A DNA stretch of 64,000 bases from Exophiala sp. HKRS030 (taxonomy: Eukaryota; Ascomycota; Eurotiomycetes; Chaetothyriales; Herpotrichiellaceae). Where the stretch lies: the NCBI GenBank assembly GCA_023897205.1, contig JAHWDD010000001.1, positions 5,084,001 to 5,148,000 on the forward strand, in the 5' to 3' direction. Shown here one piece after another: positions 10,237 to 21,763 of the stretch (within the stretch, counting starts at the first letter, position 1; every line of letters begins with the position of its first letter). The notes beneath the pieces are model-generated. The model saw nothing but the letters and a program-made list of their open reading frames with translations. It ran no database searches and was not told where the DNA came from. The position numbers and the translations under genes are program-made.

Positions 10237-12018
10237 ATGCATTCACACATGCAAAGCCAGGATAGGCTCGGTGGTGTGCCTGAGTACCTCCGTGGGCATT
10301 ACGGGGGCTACCCTGCTCCATCATCTTGGGATGGCTCGGATGACAACTCCTGCATCGACCCTCAACTGCGTTCCCTACAGCACGAATATCCCTATCACAG
10401 CCTAGAGACTTTTCATGTCCCCTCGCAGACTTATGCAGGCCGTTACTTTACTGCCTATGACCTTGCCGCCCATGGCTTCGACCAAAGTCACAAAGATGTG
10501 TATGAAGGTCACCTCTATCACCACAGCTTTCCCGACCTTCTACCTGGAATCATCGACGAACACCGCCAGACTCGGCAATTGTCTCCTTCCGCAAACACGC
10601 CGTCTAGCACCGGATCTTCTTCAAGCGATTTTGGATTCAGTCCCGATGCACTTCGATTCCCACAGGAACCCCCTCTGGCTTTTGAAAGTCCGCTTTCAGC
10701 CCACTCACCACCCGGAATGCCTACTACACCGCAGAACGTGTGGGCACCACACTACCCCATCATCATCCCGTCTGTGGCGGCTACTCCTGGCGGCAATTTG
10801 GCCTTGAGTATGCGAGACTTGCAGGTTACACTAGACCCTGAAGATGAAGAGAGCTCCATCAACTGCGACAGAGATCAGATCCCTACCAAGATTCAACTAC
10901 CACAAGAGCTGGAACTTTCGGAGCAGCTCGCCAGCCCTCCAGCGTCGTCAATGTTTGACGAAGATGAAGAGATGCTCCGAGATTCAGGTAAAAGCGAGAG
11001 TGACAATGACTCGGATTTCGTCCCCGACTCTGCTTATGCTTCCCGTCGTGGCCCTGCAGCCTTGCGCCACTCCCTGCGGTCGCCACGGCAGCAGAAACCA
11101 AAAGCAATCAATGACCCTCAAGCACGGATTCACAAGACCTCCACCACCCAGGATCATGCACTTGCAATGGGCCGATCTCGATTGAAAGCTAAGAAGATCT
11201 TTCCCCAAAAGAGGAGCCACAAGTCCAAGTCCTTCCCCTGTAGTTTCCATCACTACGGCTGCCCTGCGGTTTTCTCCAGCAAGAACGAATGGAAACGCCA
11301 CGTGTCTTCCCAACATGTCCGGCTCGGCTTCTACCGCTGTGACCTAGGAGCGTGTTCATCCGAGTTTGCACCACATCAGCACAGAGGTTACAACGACTTC
11401 AATAGAAAAGACCTCTTCACGCAACACTGTCGCCGTATGCACGCGCCATGGGGGACGAAGGATAAAACCATGGAGAAGGTGAGCAAGAAAGAAAAGGACA
11501 ATTTTGAAAAGGAGCTCGGCCAAATTCGTGCTCGCTGCTGGGTCGAAGCCCGCAAGCCTCCGGAGAAGACCAAGTGCGGGTTTTGTGATAAGAAGTTCAT
11601 TGAAGGCCAGGGGCAGAACGGTTCCGTGCTCGTGAGAGCTTGGGATCAGCGCATGGAACACATGGGCAAGCACTACGAGAAGGACGGGTTCGTCGCAAAG
11701 GACGAACGAGTCGACCTGGGCCTACAAGGATGGGCTCTGAGAGAAGGTGTCATCAGGCAAGCAAAGACTACGAACCGGTACCTGCTCGTTGGCTTGGAGC
11801 CGGCACAAATAAATGAGAGTAATATTGTTCCAATGAAGTGGAGAAGAAGTGGGAGGGTTGTACGTCGAAGGGGCGGGGAAGATGATGATGAAGGAGAAGA
11901 AGAAGAGAAGGAAGAGAGAGAGAGTAGTGTTTGGATGGAACTTGACTCCAATGATGAATATGAAGATGAGGAGGATGAAGAGAACAGTCTCAAAGCTCCT
12001 GATGCGGAAGCCGATTGA
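10237..12018 (+). CDS. C2H2 zinc-finger transcription factor, fungal type
   Basis: Probable nuclear DNA-binding regulator, single exon, 593 residues. The reading frame is open upstream to 10078, but the leader before MHSHMQSQDRLGG looks like 5' UTR, so the ATG at 10237 is preferred. The first ~280 residues are Ser/Pro/His-rich and probably disordered. A basic stretch (KAKKIFPQKRSHKSK) precedes the zinc region. The first finger is CSFHHYGCPAVF...HVSSQH near residue 335, and the second is CDLGAC with HCRRMH. A third, atypical CGFCDKKF motif near residue 447 is followed by MEHMGKH. The C-terminus is very acidic (Glu/Asp runs), as in activation or chromatin-contact regions. The target genes cannot be read from sequence. 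Confidence 0.8.
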   Translation: MHSHMQSQDRLGGVPEYLRGHYGGYPAPSSWDGSDDNSCIDPQLRSLQHEYPYHSLETFHVPSQTYAGRYFTAYDLAAHGFDQSHKDVYEGHLYHHSFPDLLPGIIDEHRQTRQLSPSANTPSSTGSSSSDFGFSPDALRFPQEPPLAFESPLSAHSPPGMPTTPQNVWAPHYPIIIPSVAATPGGNLALSMRDLQVTLDPEDEESSINCDRDQIPTKIQLPQELELSEQLASPPASSMFDEDEEMLRDSGKSESDNDSDFVPDSAYASRRGPAALRHSLRSPRQQKPKAINDPQARIHKTSTTQDHALAMGRSRLKAKKIFPQKRSHKSKSFPCSFHHYGCPAVFSSKNEWKRHVSSQHVRLGFYRCDLGACSSEFAPHQHRGYNDFNRKDLFTQHCRRMHAPWGTKDKTMEKVSKKEKDNFEKELGQIRARCWVEARKPPEKTKCGFCDKKFIEGQGQNGSVLVRAWDQRMEHMGKHYEKDGFVAKDERVDLGLQGWALREGVIRQAKTTNRYLLVGLEPAQINESNIVPMKWRRSGRVVRRRGGEDDDEGEEEEKEERESSVWMELDSNDEYEDEEDEENSLKAPDAEAD

Positions 12019-12608
12019 ACGCGAAGATGAGCGATGTTACTATATCGAGACACACCATATGGAAGTTTCTGGTCTTTTTTCTGGAGTTCTATGAATGGGA
12101 TGAACATGAGATGAAAAACTTGGGCTGGCATGAGGACATTGATGACAACAAAGCTGCATCATTCCCTCGTGCCGTGGGATGTAATGATATGATATTGGGA
12201 TACCCTATATAGTTGGTTGTCTGGATTGGAAAATGGTAAATTCTTTTCTTCTCGCTTCCTCTGATTCTTTTACTTATCGACTACACTCAGAGGTGTTGTA
12301 GAAGTTCCTGCTCTCTAGGACTCGTTGTTTGTCTTTGTCACACTTGGGGTCTTGTTCTCGAGGTGTTTATCTCCTGTGTCCCTTCATTGTGTTATCTTTG
12401 TCAAGCGTGGTCTCTGTTTCTTGTCTGTCTTTATGTCGACATCTTTTCTTTGTTTCAATGGGACATGTGTGCGCCTCTTTGATAGTAGCTATCTTCGTTG
12501 ATCCACCTTAGAGAAGCACACTAGGTTTACAGACCATACAAGACTTTGAAATTACCTTCAACCTCGACGACACATACCCAGTCAACCACCACAATTGACG
12601 AAACAAAT
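12019..12608. other. Intergenic region before the secreted protein
   Basis: Holds the 3' UTR of the zinc-finger gene and the promoter of the next gene. Pyrimidine-rich stretches (about 12240-12470) are typical of fungal promoters. No gene is seen. Confidence 0.5.
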
Positions 12609-13343
12609 ATGCTGACGTTATTATTATCAAGGTACATCGCCGCCATAATGGGCACGACATTTCTCGTCGTTCAGGCTTTCCCTTCCGACCGCCGAAGCCA
12701 CACTCATGTTGATGAACCTCATGACGATCTCGGACTCGAGCCTCACAACCTGACAAACCTGAGCGCTCGCGGCGGGGCCCCTACTGACGCTGTATCTCAG
12801 CTTCTCGCCATCGCTCCTTCTTCAGATACATGCGCAGACGCACCCATCCCGTCTGAATGCACGGTGACCACAGCCTCACTCGCGCAGATCATCATCGCCA
12901 GTTTCGGGCGCCACTCCGTCACCACCGGACTCGAGCAAGCCGCGCTTTTGTCCTGGATGGCGTTTGAATCGGCCGAGTGGAAATACAACCGCAACCATTT
13001 CCCTGCGCCGGGCCGGCCCGGCCAAGGAACGAGGGTGATGATGATGCCGAATTACGTGGCCGAGTTTGCGAGTGGTTTCGAAGAGCTGACGGACGAGGTC
13101 ACGGCTGCGGGTGGTGATCCGGACAGGATTCTGGATTCGGTACTTGGTGACGAGTATAGCTTTGCGGCGGCGGCATGGTTTTATGATACACAATGTACGC
13201 AGGAAGTGAAGGAAGGTGTGAAGACAGGTGGGGAGCAAGGTTGGGAAGAGTTCGTGACTGGTTGTGTAGAGACGACAGTGACGGCGGACAGAAAAGGGTA
13301 TTGGGTCAGGGCCTGTGAGGCTTTGAATATCGTTGTTGTTTGA
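12609..13343 (+). CDS. Secreted cysteine-containing protein of unknown function
   Basis: Not assigned to a named family. The ATG at 12609 is chosen because the protein then opens with a signal peptide (MLTLLLSRYIAAIMGTTFLVVQAF) followed by a hydrophilic propeptide-like segment. An upstream in-frame ATG at 12546 would bury that signal behind 21 polar residues. The mature region (244 residues in total) has five cysteines: a pair in DTCADAPIPSEC and three near the C-terminus. The central block EQAALLSWMAFESAEWKYN followed by GRPGQGTRVMMMP looks like a conserved core, with Glu and Arg/Gly residues that could form an active or binding site. It could be a small secreted effector-like or wall-associated protein. 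No catalytic role should be assumed. Confidence 0.7.
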   Translation: MLTLLLSRYIAAIMGTTFLVVQAFPSDRRSHTHVDEPHDDLGLEPHNLTNLSARGGAPTDAVSQLLAIAPSSDTCADAPIPSECTVTTASLAQIIIASFGRHSVTTGLEQAALLSWMAFESAEWKYNRNHFPAPGRPGQGTRVMMMPNYVAEFASGFEELTDEVTAAGGDPDRILDSVLGDEYSFAAAAWFYDTQCTQEVKEGVKTGGEQGWEEFVTGCVETTVTADRKGYWVRACEALNIVVV

Positions 13344-14169
13344 ACGGGTCAGCTACGTGGTAGCTTCTCCTCCAATACAGAGTAAGGCTGCAAGAAATAT
13401 ACTGACAATTAGATCCCATTATTTCAAGAGCAGATGACTCCTTCTGCTTGGGTAGCTTAGGTGTGGATGGATTACATAGTAAAACTGTTCCAATGCTTGG
13501 TAGTTCTTGAACATCAAAAAAGATATATTGACATTCCGTACTCCAGATTATGGTGGTTGGTAAGGAACACCCCGTTGTTTACGCATGATTTTTAGCCGCC
13601 GCATATGTCTGAGACAATGTAACGCTGACCACCCTACAAGAGCTTTTCGTTAAGGACGATGCTGTATCATCTTCGCAGCTTCCACATTCAGGAAATTCTC
13701 CCTGGACGTAGTTCGAACTACACGATACCAATGTGAACGGTTTTGAGGCCTCCCATGTTTGGCCCCCATTACTCTACAACAGTGTCGCAACCAGCCTTCG
13801 CCAGCCTTGTACACCCCAAACCTCCTTGAGAGCCCGGTCTCTTTTCTTAGCTCTTTCGCTAAAGAATTTACTGTTGACTGGCGCGTGTCACCAGACCTCG
13901 TTGGGTCGTCGACAGTGATTATGGCTTGCCATTGGTGGTTGCGGCCATTTTCCTTTTGGCAATCTCAGCTCACAACCTGAAGCAGCAACAGCGAGGGGTA
14001 TCGACCTCATAGATGGCGCTGTCCTCAACTCCTCGCCGCATGAAATTCGATACATGTCAGCTAAACTCGACCACATATCCCCGTGGATCTCATTGTACAA
14101 CTTTGCACGAAAACTACCCACAGTCCGTTCCCAGTGTGCTTTGCCAATTGAAACGGTTCGTCCTAGGCG
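13344..14169. other. Intergenic region upstream of the NLR-like gene
   Basis: Contains overlapping ORFs on both strands with no motif. GTAGTTCGAACTAC at about 13708-13721 is a perfect short palindrome. No gene is supported. Confidence 0.45.
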
Positions 14170-17100
14170 ATGGACGCAAGCGAGAGAGGTATGGCCGATG
14201 ATAACAAGGCCAATAGCAAAGTGGTCTCTTTTGAAAATCCCGAAGCAAAACTGTCTACACTCAGCACATTGTGGAAGGTGGCCATTCAAAAATTCTCCAA
14301 GGAGAACCACGTCAGCATATCGGAGCTCGAGCTGGAGGGTGACTTCCCCAGCACTGGTAGTGGTGCGGAAAAGGCCAATCTGATGTGGCAGAAAGCCCGT
14401 CATCCTGATGATCGAAAGGATAAGATAGTCACAGCTGTTGGAGGATGCTTAGGCTGGATAGACATGGCCGTTGAATATCTGAAGGATGCAGTACCTGACG
14501 GAGTCAGTACATTTTTGGGCGTGATCACGCAACATTACTGACTGTCATTGCAGTACGGAACCCCCGCAAAAATTGTTGCAGGGACGATTAGCTACATGAT
14601 CAAGGTTGTATCCAGGTGTCTTGTCACTGAATGCTCCGCTGATGGTCAAAGGCTGCGAATAAAATGACCAGCGACTTCGATCTTATCGAGACAACCTTTG
14701 AGGGCCTCAACAATGCCCTGCGGGACATTGGCCTGCTGAAAAACCATTCCACTAGAGAAGATCATTTTACATATCGATTAATGGAAATCTTCCTGGCCAT
14801 GTTTGATTTTTGCAGCTACACTACCACTCTTTTCCGCAAGCATACTCGAAGACGTATCCAGAAGTACATTCTTCCATTGGTCAATACATGCTGACGTGTC
14901 ACCAGATATGTATCTTCGTGCGCTCTTCAAGGGCAATAACGAAAAGATTCAACAGAAATGCGATCACGTCAAAAAGGCGATCCAACAATTCCGAGACACT
15001 GTGCCTGTCAAAAGCTATGCGACCGTACTGGAGACAAATGAAAAAATTGACGAGTTACCCAGCAACCTCATTGTTGCAATACAATCGTAAGTGTTGCTCA
15101 CGAGAAGCGGCAGAAAGTAGTTGCGTTGTGAGGTTCTCATGATATGCAGAATGAAATCCTCTGATCTACAACTCCTTCTTGGGCGACAAAAACCGACTTT
15201 CAAAGATATATTGGAAAACTTCCGAAAGCGAGGCGTCAATGTTGACGCAAAAGCAACGATGGAAAAGCAGATGGAGCTCATCAAGACTCGTTCGGTTGCA
15301 AATACCTTCTCCTGGATTAGAGAAGCGCCTACCTACTCATCCTGGTTGAAAGGCCAGCCGTCCCCGTTTCTTTACGTGTCGGGTTCTTCAGGAGCAGGCA
15401 AGACATACTTTATGTACAAATGCTGTCGAATCCTTGAAGATGGCCCTAAAGCGACAAGTATAGCGACGCAATCTGACAAAGGAAAGCAGATGGCATCAGT
15501 GGCATGTTTCTTCTTTGAACCAGGCAAGGAAGATGTCCAGTCCTTTCGAAACATTCTCGCCACACTTGTACTACAGATTGCGGAACAGGACGTCAGGTTG
15601 TGTGAGACGATGGCAAAAGACCTCGAAAAAGTATCCAAAGACGACGAAGCAGGCATGGTCACGACTCTGTGGGAAACTATGATCCTGAAGAAATTTGAAA
15701 GGACATCGGAAGGGTCTCCACGGACGTTGTACATCTTATTGGATGGTATCGATCAGATGAAAGCTGAATACTTTTCAGACATGATGGATCGTTTCAAGGC
15801 GCTAGGTCCAGACAAACACTCGATTCGGGTCATGTTATCAGGTTCTCGGGACATGGGTAACAAAGTCGACCTCAAGTCGCTATCAGAAATCGACTTGGAC
15901 GAAATGACAAAGTCGAAAGGTGACATTGCCAAAGTCATCAATGATCGCATCCACAAATCGGCTGCTCTCAACAATCTAGGCCTCCACTTCAAGGAAAAGA
16001 TCACGGACAAGTTTAATCACTGGGCGAACAGTAAGTAGTCCGACGTGACGCTTTGAACAACTTGGAAGGCTAAGATTCTCCCGTCAAAAGGTGTAATGTC
16101 GTCAGTAGATCTCATGCTAAGCTTGATTGAACAAAATGGGGGAGATAGGTACGCAGCAGCCAAACTCATGGAAGAGGCTGAAACCCCCGAATGGCTGTAC
16201 AGAGCAATGATTAGACTGGTGAAAGTCAATAGGAGTGACCTAGTGCGAAAGAGCGTGGAGAGATTATATTCATGGTGTACATATGCGAAACAACCACTCT
16301 CTGTCGATGAACTTCAACATATATGGTCAATCGACACAAATCTGGGTAAATTCGACATACGAGAAGAGATTCAGGGAAAATCGTCCAGGTAAGTCGACAA
16401 TGTCGGCTGGTCTCATACGGACTAACGTGATCTGAATCCGCCCAAAAAATATGGATCTTGCTGATGACTCTGAACTGCCTACAGTCTACTCTGCATCGAA
16501 ACACTGCTACCGGGCCAGGACGATGCGGCAAGCTCCTTAACAAACCACGATGTAGTTTCATTTCGCCAGCCCGCCATCCGTGACTTCATAGAGACAGAAG
16601 GACACGACATGATCGAAGATCCCTTGCAAGAGAAAGTGAATATCTTCAAAACCCTTTGCGCGATCCTGAGCAGTGGTAGTGCAGATGGCGATCCTTTGAG
16701 AAAACGGCTCCAAAGTTACGCCTGTAGAGAGCTCATTCGACATCTGGATGACATTGATGTCAAAGCTACTTCATCGGAACAGGGGCGGGATGTGGTGGAA
16801 GGTATTGTTCGAGTCTTGTGTAACGAGAACGATGTCTGCTCTGTTTTTGAGACTGTTTTTCGGGATTCCAATCGATTCTCGGTGGATTTCGATTTGTATG
16901 AGTCTTCTGGTCTAGGTGTCTTTAACATGGCTGGGAAACTCGTGAGCACTTAAGACCTCTGGCAGAATTTGCACTACCAAAGCACAAAAATGCTGACCTT
17001 CAACAGACAGCATGGGCGAAGAAAATGAATTTTCATGACGAAGAAGATCTCTCTCTAGATGCGACAGACTGGGTCGAAGCAAGCATCATCATGCCACAGC

Positions 17101-19626
17101 GGATGTTGGAAACCTTGGGCTGTGGACATCTTGAGAATTGGGTCAAAGCTGTTACAGTGTCAGAGGCTACAGTACCGTACACGCTAGCATATCGTTGCTT
17201 GTATATTGTGATACTTTCTCTTGCAACAACACTTTTCATTCCCCTACTGATCAACTGAATAGGTCGGCATATTTGAAGATCCCGCCTTGAAGAGACACAT
17301 GGACCTACCTGTTCTTTCTCCCGACGAACTCATGACCGAGTACATTGCTAAAATTATGCTGAGGTATGCCCGAAAGGTTCGTCATTTTCCGCGGGTGAAA
17401 TTTGCCAAAGCACGGATTGCGACGGCGCTACTATTGAGTGAGGGCAATGACGAGGATCACGACAAGGCATTGCAGTTTTACACGGCAAACATCGTTGACA
17501 AATCCACTCCTGGTCCTGAGAAATTCTACTCTCTGCTCGGATCGCCGAATACTACGACCGCAAGGCTAGAGATGTTACTGATGACGAAGCGAAGGAGACA
17601 TGGATCAAAGTTCAAGAGTACACGAGCAAGGCACTGCAACAATTGGCTCAGGAAAAGGGTGCTTTGGGCTCCGAGCTCGACAACGGACGGTGCTTAGCGG
17701 CATTCCTCCTCAAAGCAAATGCGTCGATGAGGCTTGCCGACGATGCAAAGGCTCTGGATACATGCGAGGGATTACTGCAGGCTTTTGACCTCGGTGAGGT
17801 CCAGTGGGGTTTCCAACTGCTGGATGCTCTGACTATGGTGGTAGAAATCCATTATCGCCATGGACGTTATGCCAGGCTTGTTCATCAAGTCTTGAACCAG
17901 AAGGCTCCATTGAAGTGTGCATGGTTCTGTCACCGGACTACGATTATGAACCACTCGGTTTATGCAGTTGACGCTTTTCGAGAAGCCGCAGTTCGCTCAA
18001 GGCGAGTTGACATGAGCATTCGCCTATGTGAAGAGGCGATCGAATACTGGCGGGAAAACGATTCAACCATGGCCATCTTCCTCCAGGATTATCTAGCCGT
18101 TATCTATCGTCGAGATGCTCGGACTACCGTAATGGCAGAAAGGCTGCTGGACAATATCATCGAAACGATCCAAAAAGACTACACTCTACTCAAAGGCGGC
18201 ATCCTGCGCAGCGTATTCCCTAGAATGGTGGACATACTTTCCGAGAAATGCCACTTGAGCCAGTCGGAAGTCACGAAAAGGGAAAGCGTGATGAAACTCA
18301 CAGGCTTCATCAACGAGTTCAAGGGAACCGCGGTTGTTGAGCCCATAACGTTCGCGGTCGCCCTGGTCGCCCTTGCGAGGATGCAAAAAGACTGCCCTGG
18401 GTACGGAGTGGCGAGGGCGATGGTCGAGGCTGATCGCGCCTTCAAGCTGTGCATTGCGGATCTCGAAGACTCAACTGGGGCTAATGACGGTCTAGCTTTC
18501 TGTGCACTTGCCCGAGTTTTGATGTTTGCAGGGTACGACGTCGATGCCAGCGTATCCCTATCACTACAGTTCTCCGAAGTTCGAGACTATGATGATTCAG
18601 AGTCTCGTTCTCAAACCCCCGACAGTGCGTTGAAGCGATGGAATACTAATTCTAGTCGCGGAACTGGTTCCACCAAGTCAGACGAGGAGAGTGGCCAGGA
18701 TGATGACACGTCTTCTACTGTCTCTACCACACAAGACGGGGGAGTCGACAACCATGATACGCCAAATGTTATACCTGAAGAGCCTGCTTCCAATAGCCGT
18801 CCACTCCTCCTCGGCCCTCCAGAAGTGGAGCCAGTTGTGAACAACGAGGATCAGATAGCAGCAACATCTGATGAGACTGACCAACGGAACGATCCAAATC
18901 ATTGACGAAGCCCCAGCCAATGCGTCAACCATCAAAGAGTCACAGCATGCCAATGGCACACACGTTGAAGGTGATGTTCGGCTAACCAATGGGGCTCACA
19001 TGACAGCAGACGGTGAGGGTGCAGCAAACCCGGTAGATAGCGTTCAAGATGCACAGCCGGTGTCTTCAAGTGCAGCCTCGGTCGTTATGGCTGAGGCACT
19101 TGATACCGTATCAAAAAGTCGAGCAGAGAAGACGATGAGTAGTGGAAGGGATATCGCTCAAGAGGAAGAGGTTTCAGACAAGATGAGGGATGTCGAGTCG
19201 GATACGCACAAAGAGGAAGAGGTTCCAAATCCACGCGAGGGCGAAGATGTGTTCGAATACGGACAATTCGTATACTGCGATGGGCGTTGCAGTCTGAACC
19301 CCATCACCGCTTGGCCTCTGACGGAGAAGTATTATTTTTGTAATGACTGTGTCGACGTGGCCCTCTGCGGCAAGTGCTATCCGACGCAGACTCAGTACTA
19401 CGAGGATTACGGACAGGGATTCTGGTACAAGGTCTGCTGGGCAAAGCACGAGTTCCTCGAAGCGCCCATCGACGGGTGGAGAGGAGTCAGGAATGGAATG
19501 ATTCGGATCGGCGACAAGGAGAAATCGTGGTTCGAATGGCTCGACGAGGTCAAGAAAAAATGGCAGAAGAAGATGAATGAGTTTGGCGAGGGTGGGTTGA
19601 ACTCAAACGAGCGTATTGGGACGTAA
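14170..19626 (+). CDS. STAND/NLR-like NTPase: Goodbye-like, P-loop, repeats, ZZ-like finger
   Basis: Large signal-transduction NTPase of the fungal NLR class, whose members control heterokaryon incompatibility and immunity-like responses. Exons read as 14170-14502, 14554-14604, 14652-14853, 14906-15086, 15150-16030, 16091-16388, 16485-16941, 17007-~17207 and 17263 onward. The N-terminus (residues 15-230) resembles the fungal STAND Goodbye domain. Walker A is GSSGAGKT near residue 336. Walker B is LYILLDGID near 453, followed by a sensor-like arginine in LSGSRD. A winged-helix-like VSFRQPAIRDFIE block follows, then about 600 residues of TPR-like helices. The C-terminus has a ZZ-like zinc finger (CDGRC, CNDC, CGKC). 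The frame changes near 17540 and again between about 18768 and 18945 (see findings), so this may be a damaged allele, a sequencing error, or a gene with unrecognised introns. The product would be about 1,600 residues. Confidence 0.7.
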
Positions 19627-20379
19627 TCATATTGTGACGGACGACGGCTCTTGATCGATGGACACTTTGAAATGCCGTTGTAGCAGTTGAGATTTGAAGA
19701 GAATATTAAAAACATGACACTATATGAGTACATGTATAAACCTGAATTTAGGGGTGCCGCCAATACTCGTTGTTAAGGCCCGGGCCCCTGCATCATGACT
19801 GTGTTATCTTTTTCTTGTCTTGAAACTTTGGTTTGATAGAGATGGAGATGGAGTTGTCAATGTCTGATGGGGAGATTGAGTCTTGGACCCGTCCCTTCCC
19901 CCGAGTGAAGAGTTGTCCAGTAGGTCCCACGTTTCAGAAGGCAGCGAAAGGACTGACCCAGGCAGTTTGGGTGGTTCATATCGAGTCGTCAACCGTCAAG
20001 GAACATGTCTTGTCTTTTCCGGGGAGGAATGGGGATTGGCTCTTTCGAGATCGTCTGCTTTGATGGATCTTTGTCGATTTGGGGATAATTTTGATTGATT
20101 TCGTCCATCATATCGTTGATTGTTTTTGTGATGATTGTCCAGACGACTCGGTACGTACTTGTGGTGAAAAAAATGCCCTCCTCACACCCTCTCACCGTCA
20201 TCCGTCACGTCCTTGAGGACCGGTCCTTCATTGGCTCTCATTCACCGGCCTGGAGACACCCCTCCGTTGCCGCACAGTTTTGTCGTGGTGTCGACGTTGC
20301 GTTTCTCCCTCTCACCCTGGGCTTTCCCACCCCGGTGAGTCAGACTGTTTCCGGTCCCTTCTTTTTTTTTTGTTCTTGG
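19627..20379. other. Convergent intergenic region
   Basis: Lies between the 3' ends of the NLR-like gene (+) and the persulfide dioxygenase gene (-). It includes a T-run near 20364. The short ORFs have no motif. No gene is supported. Confidence 0.5.
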
Positions 20380-21763
20380 TTACCACTCCTTGACCTTTAG
20401 TTTCAACGGCAAATGGAGGAGCTTCTGTCCAAACGGCGTCGAACCCGGTAGTCTTCCAGCTCTGATGTTCATCTGTAGGGACTGGTGTAGGAGTCTCGGT
20501 TCTCCCAGTTGAGCGTCACGTTCCCTCCTCATGGCCACGAAGTCGTCCTCGGACACGTCGTCCTTCAAATGCTTGTTTTGGGTCTTGTGTTGTCGGACCG
20601 TCATGTAAGGTTGTGGCAGGGCACGATCCTCCGGGGGGTAATCGTGACCGGTCCAGATTTTCACGTCGTTGGCCATGCTCAGTAGTTTCTGAGTCGACTT
20701 GTAAAGGTCGTACGCACTGCCTCCCGGGAAGTCGCAACGGGCGGTGCCAATGTCGGCGTGGAAAATCGAGTCTCCACAAAAGATGTTGTCTGTGATGAAG
20801 AAGAAAAAAAATGAATAGTCCGTCAGTACTCACTCATACAAGACATGTCGGAGGTCAGAGACTCTCTCATCTCGGAGGTAGGGAAAAGGGGATGAAGGTG
20901 TGGAGTGTGCGTGTGTGTCTATACATGTGGGAAGGATGATATATCTCACCTCCAATTTTATAACCAAGGTGGTCTGGAGTATGACCTGGCAGATGAATTG
21001 CCTGGACACTCATGTTTCCGATCTTGAAAGTTTCGTCGTCTTCGAATAACTTGTCAAAAACGTTTTGGTACTCCACGGTTGGCACGCCGTACTTTTGACC
21101 AAAGAGGTCTTGAACTTGGTCTATGCGTTTGCCGATGCCGATGCTCGGTGCCGTGCTTTGGTCTTGAGACAACCTCGTGCGAAGATACGTCGCGGCCGTG
21201 GGGTGGTCGGCGTGAGCGTGAGTCTCTAGGATCATTTCGACTCGGTAACCTTTTTCCTTGATCAACGCGAGAAGTGCGTCGGCAGAGGTCGTGCTAGCCG
21301 TCTGCGTGGATGGGTCGTAGTCCAAGACCGGATCGATTATGACGGCTTTTTTGGTGTCAGGGTCGGCCACCACGTATTGCCAAGTTCCAGTTTGATCTTG
21401 AAAGACTGGATGGATGGACGGCTGTTGAACGGTCGCTGCAGTGCCGGCTCCAGTGGCGTACGTCGCTCGATTTACGGGTCGGTGGGCCGGGGTTTTCCTG
21501 GACATGGACACGATGGCGGGGCCTGTGCGGGAACATTTGGGTGGTCCACAGTTGCCTTTGTGTGAACATGTTTGACGGAGATCTGTTTTGCTGAATGATC
21601 TTGCCGTTGACGTGCTGTATGCAGCTTTTGTCAATACCCGGTCAAGTGGACTGTTGCGAACACTGGCTCGGATGGTGATGGTGGTAGTGCAAGGAGTGGC
21701 GGGTAAACTGGTGAAAACGTGGCGAATGTTACTCGAACAGGTACGAGTTGCTAAAGAAGTCAT
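20380..21763 (-). CDS. Persulfide dioxygenase, ETHE1/Blh-type metallo-beta-lactamase fold
   Basis: Mitochondrial non-haem iron enzyme that oxidises glutathione persulfide to sulfite. Two exons, 21763-20950 and 20789-20380, are joined across a GTGAGA...CACAG intron of 160 nt, giving 407 residues. The first ~110 residues are Arg/Ser/Thr-rich with almost no acidic residues, as in a mitochondrial presequence. The fold's metal ligands are seen in THAHADH and in LPGHTPDHLGYK, the second-exon aspartate in CGDSIFHADIG, and the final histidine in WTGHDYPP. The RCDFPGG motif and GHDYPP separate ETHE1/persulfide dioxygenases from glyoxalase II. No rhodanese domain is fused. It is divergent from a sulfide:quinone oxidoreductase 700 bp away, which supports a role in sulfide oxidation. 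Substrate is inferred from motif and context. Confidence 0.9.
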
